64,000 nucleotides of DNA from contig CAINDA010000041.1 of NCBI GenBank assembly GCA_903847205.1, positions 101,097-165,096 of the forward strand. Direction: 5' to 3'. Made by a program: the position numbers and the translations under genes. Positions 62,439-64,000 of the stretch are shown here, one piece after another. Position 1 is the stretch's first letter, and each line of letters begins with the position of its first letter. The notes beneath the pieces are model-generated. The model ran no database searches and was not told the DNA's origin. It was given only the letters and a program-made list of their open reading frames with translations. The DNA comes from an uncultured Bacteroidota bacterium (GTDB lineage Bacteria; Bacteroidota; Bacteroidia; 2-12-FULL-35-15).

Positions 62439-62714
62439 ATGAAAAAAATTGCTGCTATATTTTTTGTGATTATTCTTTTCAATTTATTCTTTGGAGTTAA
62501 TGTCCTTGGGGTTATTTGTTTTGCAGCAATTGCACTGTTCGTTTTTTCATCTTTTATTGCTGTTTCCTTTGAAAATACTGCCATTACAGCAACCCATTTT
62601 ACTCAAAATAAATATTTTAAAAGAAACTCATATAGGGTAATTCCTTTAAAAGTAAACAGTTTGAATGCTTATTTTCTGCGTTCCTGCCTAAATAGAAAGG
62701 AGGACAGCGTATGA
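62439..62714 (+). CDS. Small membrane protein preceding the adhesin
   Basis: A 91-residue protein with two adjacent hydrophobic segments (about residues 3-19 and 24-44) and a basic C-terminal part. No family recognised. The ATG of the giant adhesin overlaps its TGA stop (ATGA), so the two are translationally coupled. Possible role in folding or surface delivery of the adhesin is only inferred from the coupling. Confidence 0.65.
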   Translation: MKKIAAIFFVIILFNLFFGVNVLGVICFAAIALFVFSSFIAVSFENTAITATHFTQNKYFKRNSYRVIPLKVNSLNAYFLRSCLNRKEDSV

Positions 62715-64000
62715 CGCACGGCTCCTCTCCAAACAAAAAAAATATTTCACAAAAGGCAACAGCGGCGGTTAAAATACTGTTTGCTGCTTTTCTGTTAATA
62801 GTATCTGCTGGTTTTAATACTGCTTTTGCGAACGTCACTATTACTGCTCCAACGTTATCAACAATTACCGGCTGTTCTTTTCCCACAGGTTCTTTTTCAT
62901 TAGGAAATATAGTTATTACGGAAGGTGCCGTAGGAGACATTTCAACTTTTGGTACTCTTATTCTTACTGCGCCCGCTAACTTTGAATTTACTGCCGTTGG
63001 CTCTTCACCAGCTTTTACAGCAGGACGGGATATTACTGGTGTTACAGCGGCTTTCACTGCTACAACAATTACTCTTACCATTAGTGGAAGTACAACGGCT
63101 GCATTAGATGCTATTACTGTAAGTGGTATAACAGTAAGGGGTATAACGGCTGCCGCTGGTCCGCAGACTGTTACTAGAACGAGCGGGACATCGGTAATAG
63201 CTGGAGATGCTGCTAGTGCTGTTCATGCAACGTTAACCTCAGTTTTAAATTCTGTAACCGGCGGTTCAGTTGCTGCAGCTCAAACAATATGCACCGGTTC
63301 AACTCCGGCAGCTTTTACTGAAACTGCTGTTTCTACCGGTTCTGGCTCACTTACTTACAATTGGTATCAAAGCGCCGATGGTTATGCAGTTTCATTAGGC
63401 AGCGCAACAACCTATTCTTCTTCAAGTTTAACTTCCACGACAACCTTCAGACGAATAACAACAAGCACACTGAATACTGTTGCCTGTACCGCCAATAATA
63501 GCAGTGATATTACTGTAACTGTTAATGCAGTTATTGCTAATAATTCTGTTAGTTCAGCTCAAACTATTTGTACCGGATCAACTCCCGCTGGGTTAACTGG
63601 CACTACTCCAACGGGCGGTAATGGCAGCTATACTTATTTGTGGCAGTCATCCCCTGACAATAGTACTTGGAGCACCGCATCGGGTACCAGTACCGGCATT
63701 AATTATACCCCGCCATCATTAACTGCAAATACTTATTATCAAAGAATTGTAACATCAGCCCCTTGTTCAAATAATACTTCTTCATCTATATTAATAACAG
63801 TTAATCCAGTAATTGCTGCAAACACAATTAGTGCGGCTCAGACCATTTGTACTGGATCAACCCCGTCTGGATTAACAGGCAGTACGCCCACAGGCGGAAG
63901 CGGCGCCTATACTTATTTATGGGAGTCTTCTCCCGACAATAGCACATGGAGCACAGCCTCCGGTACAAGCACCGGAATTAATTATACTCCTCCATCTTTA
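62711..64000 (+). CDS. N-terminus of a giant secreted repeat protein (3' truncated)
   Basis: An open frame of 430 codons runs off the window. It has a long N-terminal basic region and a signal peptide (hydrophobic KILFAAFLLIVSAGF, ending AFAN), a beta-rich domain (about 42-190), then Ig-like repeat modules of about 90 residues. Two modules starting near residues 275 and 365 are nearly identical, each with SAQTICTGSTP, GLTG, YTYLW.SSPDNSTWSTASG and TGINYTPPSL. This is the build of Bacteroidota adhesins that end in a type B T9SS tail, which would lie beyond the window. Coupled to the small membrane gene upstream. Confidence 0.85.
   Translation, partial: MTHGSSPNKKNISQKATAAVKILFAAFLLIVSAGFNTAFANVTITAPTLSTITGCSFPTGSFSLGNIVITEGAVGDISTFGTLILTAPANFEFTAVGSSPAFTAGRDITGVTAAFTATTITLTISGSTTAALDAITVSGITVRGITAAAGPQTVTRTSGTSVIAGDAASAVHATLTSVLNSVTGGSVAAAQTICTGSTPAAFTETAVSTGSGSLTYNWYQSADGYAVSLGSATTYSSSSLTSTTTFRRITTSTLNTVACTANNSSDITVTVNAVIANNSVSSAQTICTGSTPAGLTGTTPTGGNGSYTYLWQSSPDNSTWSTASGTSTGINYTPPSLTANTYYQRIVTSAPCSNNTSSSILITVNPVIAANTISAAQTICTGSTPSGLTGSTPTGGSGAYTYLWESSPDNSTWSTASGTSTGINYTPPSL

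Noticed and set aside
62617..63081. Minus-strand frame of 154 codons
   Set aside because: It is antisense to the start of the adhesin, which has a signal peptide and family-like modules, and to the small membrane gene.

Overview
The window is 64 kb of an AT-rich Bacteroidota chromosome, most likely from an environmental or metagenomic lineage. The evidence is a short primary sigma factor without region 1.1, promoters of the TAnnTTTG type, type IX secretion (T9SS) sorting tails of both type A and type B, a SusC/FecA-like TonB receptor with a carboxypeptidase-D regulatory domain, a fused E1 alpha/beta dehydrogenase and a fused IcmF mutase. Most of the window is ordinary core genome. I saw no rRNA, tRNA, transposase, phage gene or CRISPR array.

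Layout. 0-6.8 kb: end of an unknown gene, gap, rpoD, htrA, then a membrane protein, dapF and an unknown gene. 6.9-12.2 kb: acetyltransferase, heptaheme cytochrome/TPR lipoprotein, mltG, phosphohexomutase. 12.3-19.3 kb (minus): amino-sugar kinase, TonB receptor, NarL-type regulator, RNase Z, a T9SS cargo protein, STAS protein. 19.5-19.75 kb: a 21-bp tandem array. 19.9-26.1 kb: acetyltransferase, small unknowns, nth, fused E1, a tiny Cys-containing membrane protein, cyclophilin, a thioredoxin-fold protein. 26.1-28.8 kb: an accessory island holding a T9SS-tail remnant, a seven-copy palindrome array with 41-42 bp period, and an overlapping AAA ATPase/RloB pair of the AbiL/PARIS type (probable phage defence). 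29-35.1 kb: two large secreted hydrolases, an amidase and a GH18 enzyme, carrying the same C-terminal chassis. 35.2-47.5 kb: retropepsin-like protease, mdh, PKD protein with a type B tail, miaA, the ABC-tsaC-DUF1569-cca operon, rbfA, a LolC/E-like permease, dusB. 47.7-58.2 kb: CPBP protease, zinc-ribbon protein, outer-membrane barrel protein, subtilase, bacilliredoxin, M16 peptidase, SpoIIE phosphatase, radical SAM protein, acetyltransferase. 58.2-61.6 kb: icmF. 61.9-62.1 kb: a third array with 21-bp period. 62.4-64 kb: a small membrane protein translationally coupled to the start of a giant repeat adhesin that runs off the window.

The most unusual signals are three intergenic arrays with unrelated sequences whose periods are all 21 bp or about 41.5 bp, that is two or four helical turns, each lying upstream of a plus-strand gene. 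One sits just before the defence-like pair. Palindromic elements have also entered coding sequence without breaking frame: a 36-bp element in the multiheme cytochrome gene and a half copy of the pgm terminator palindrome in icmF. The two adjacent secreted hydrolases look like a paired peptidoglycan-degrading set built by duplication of one secretion chassis.
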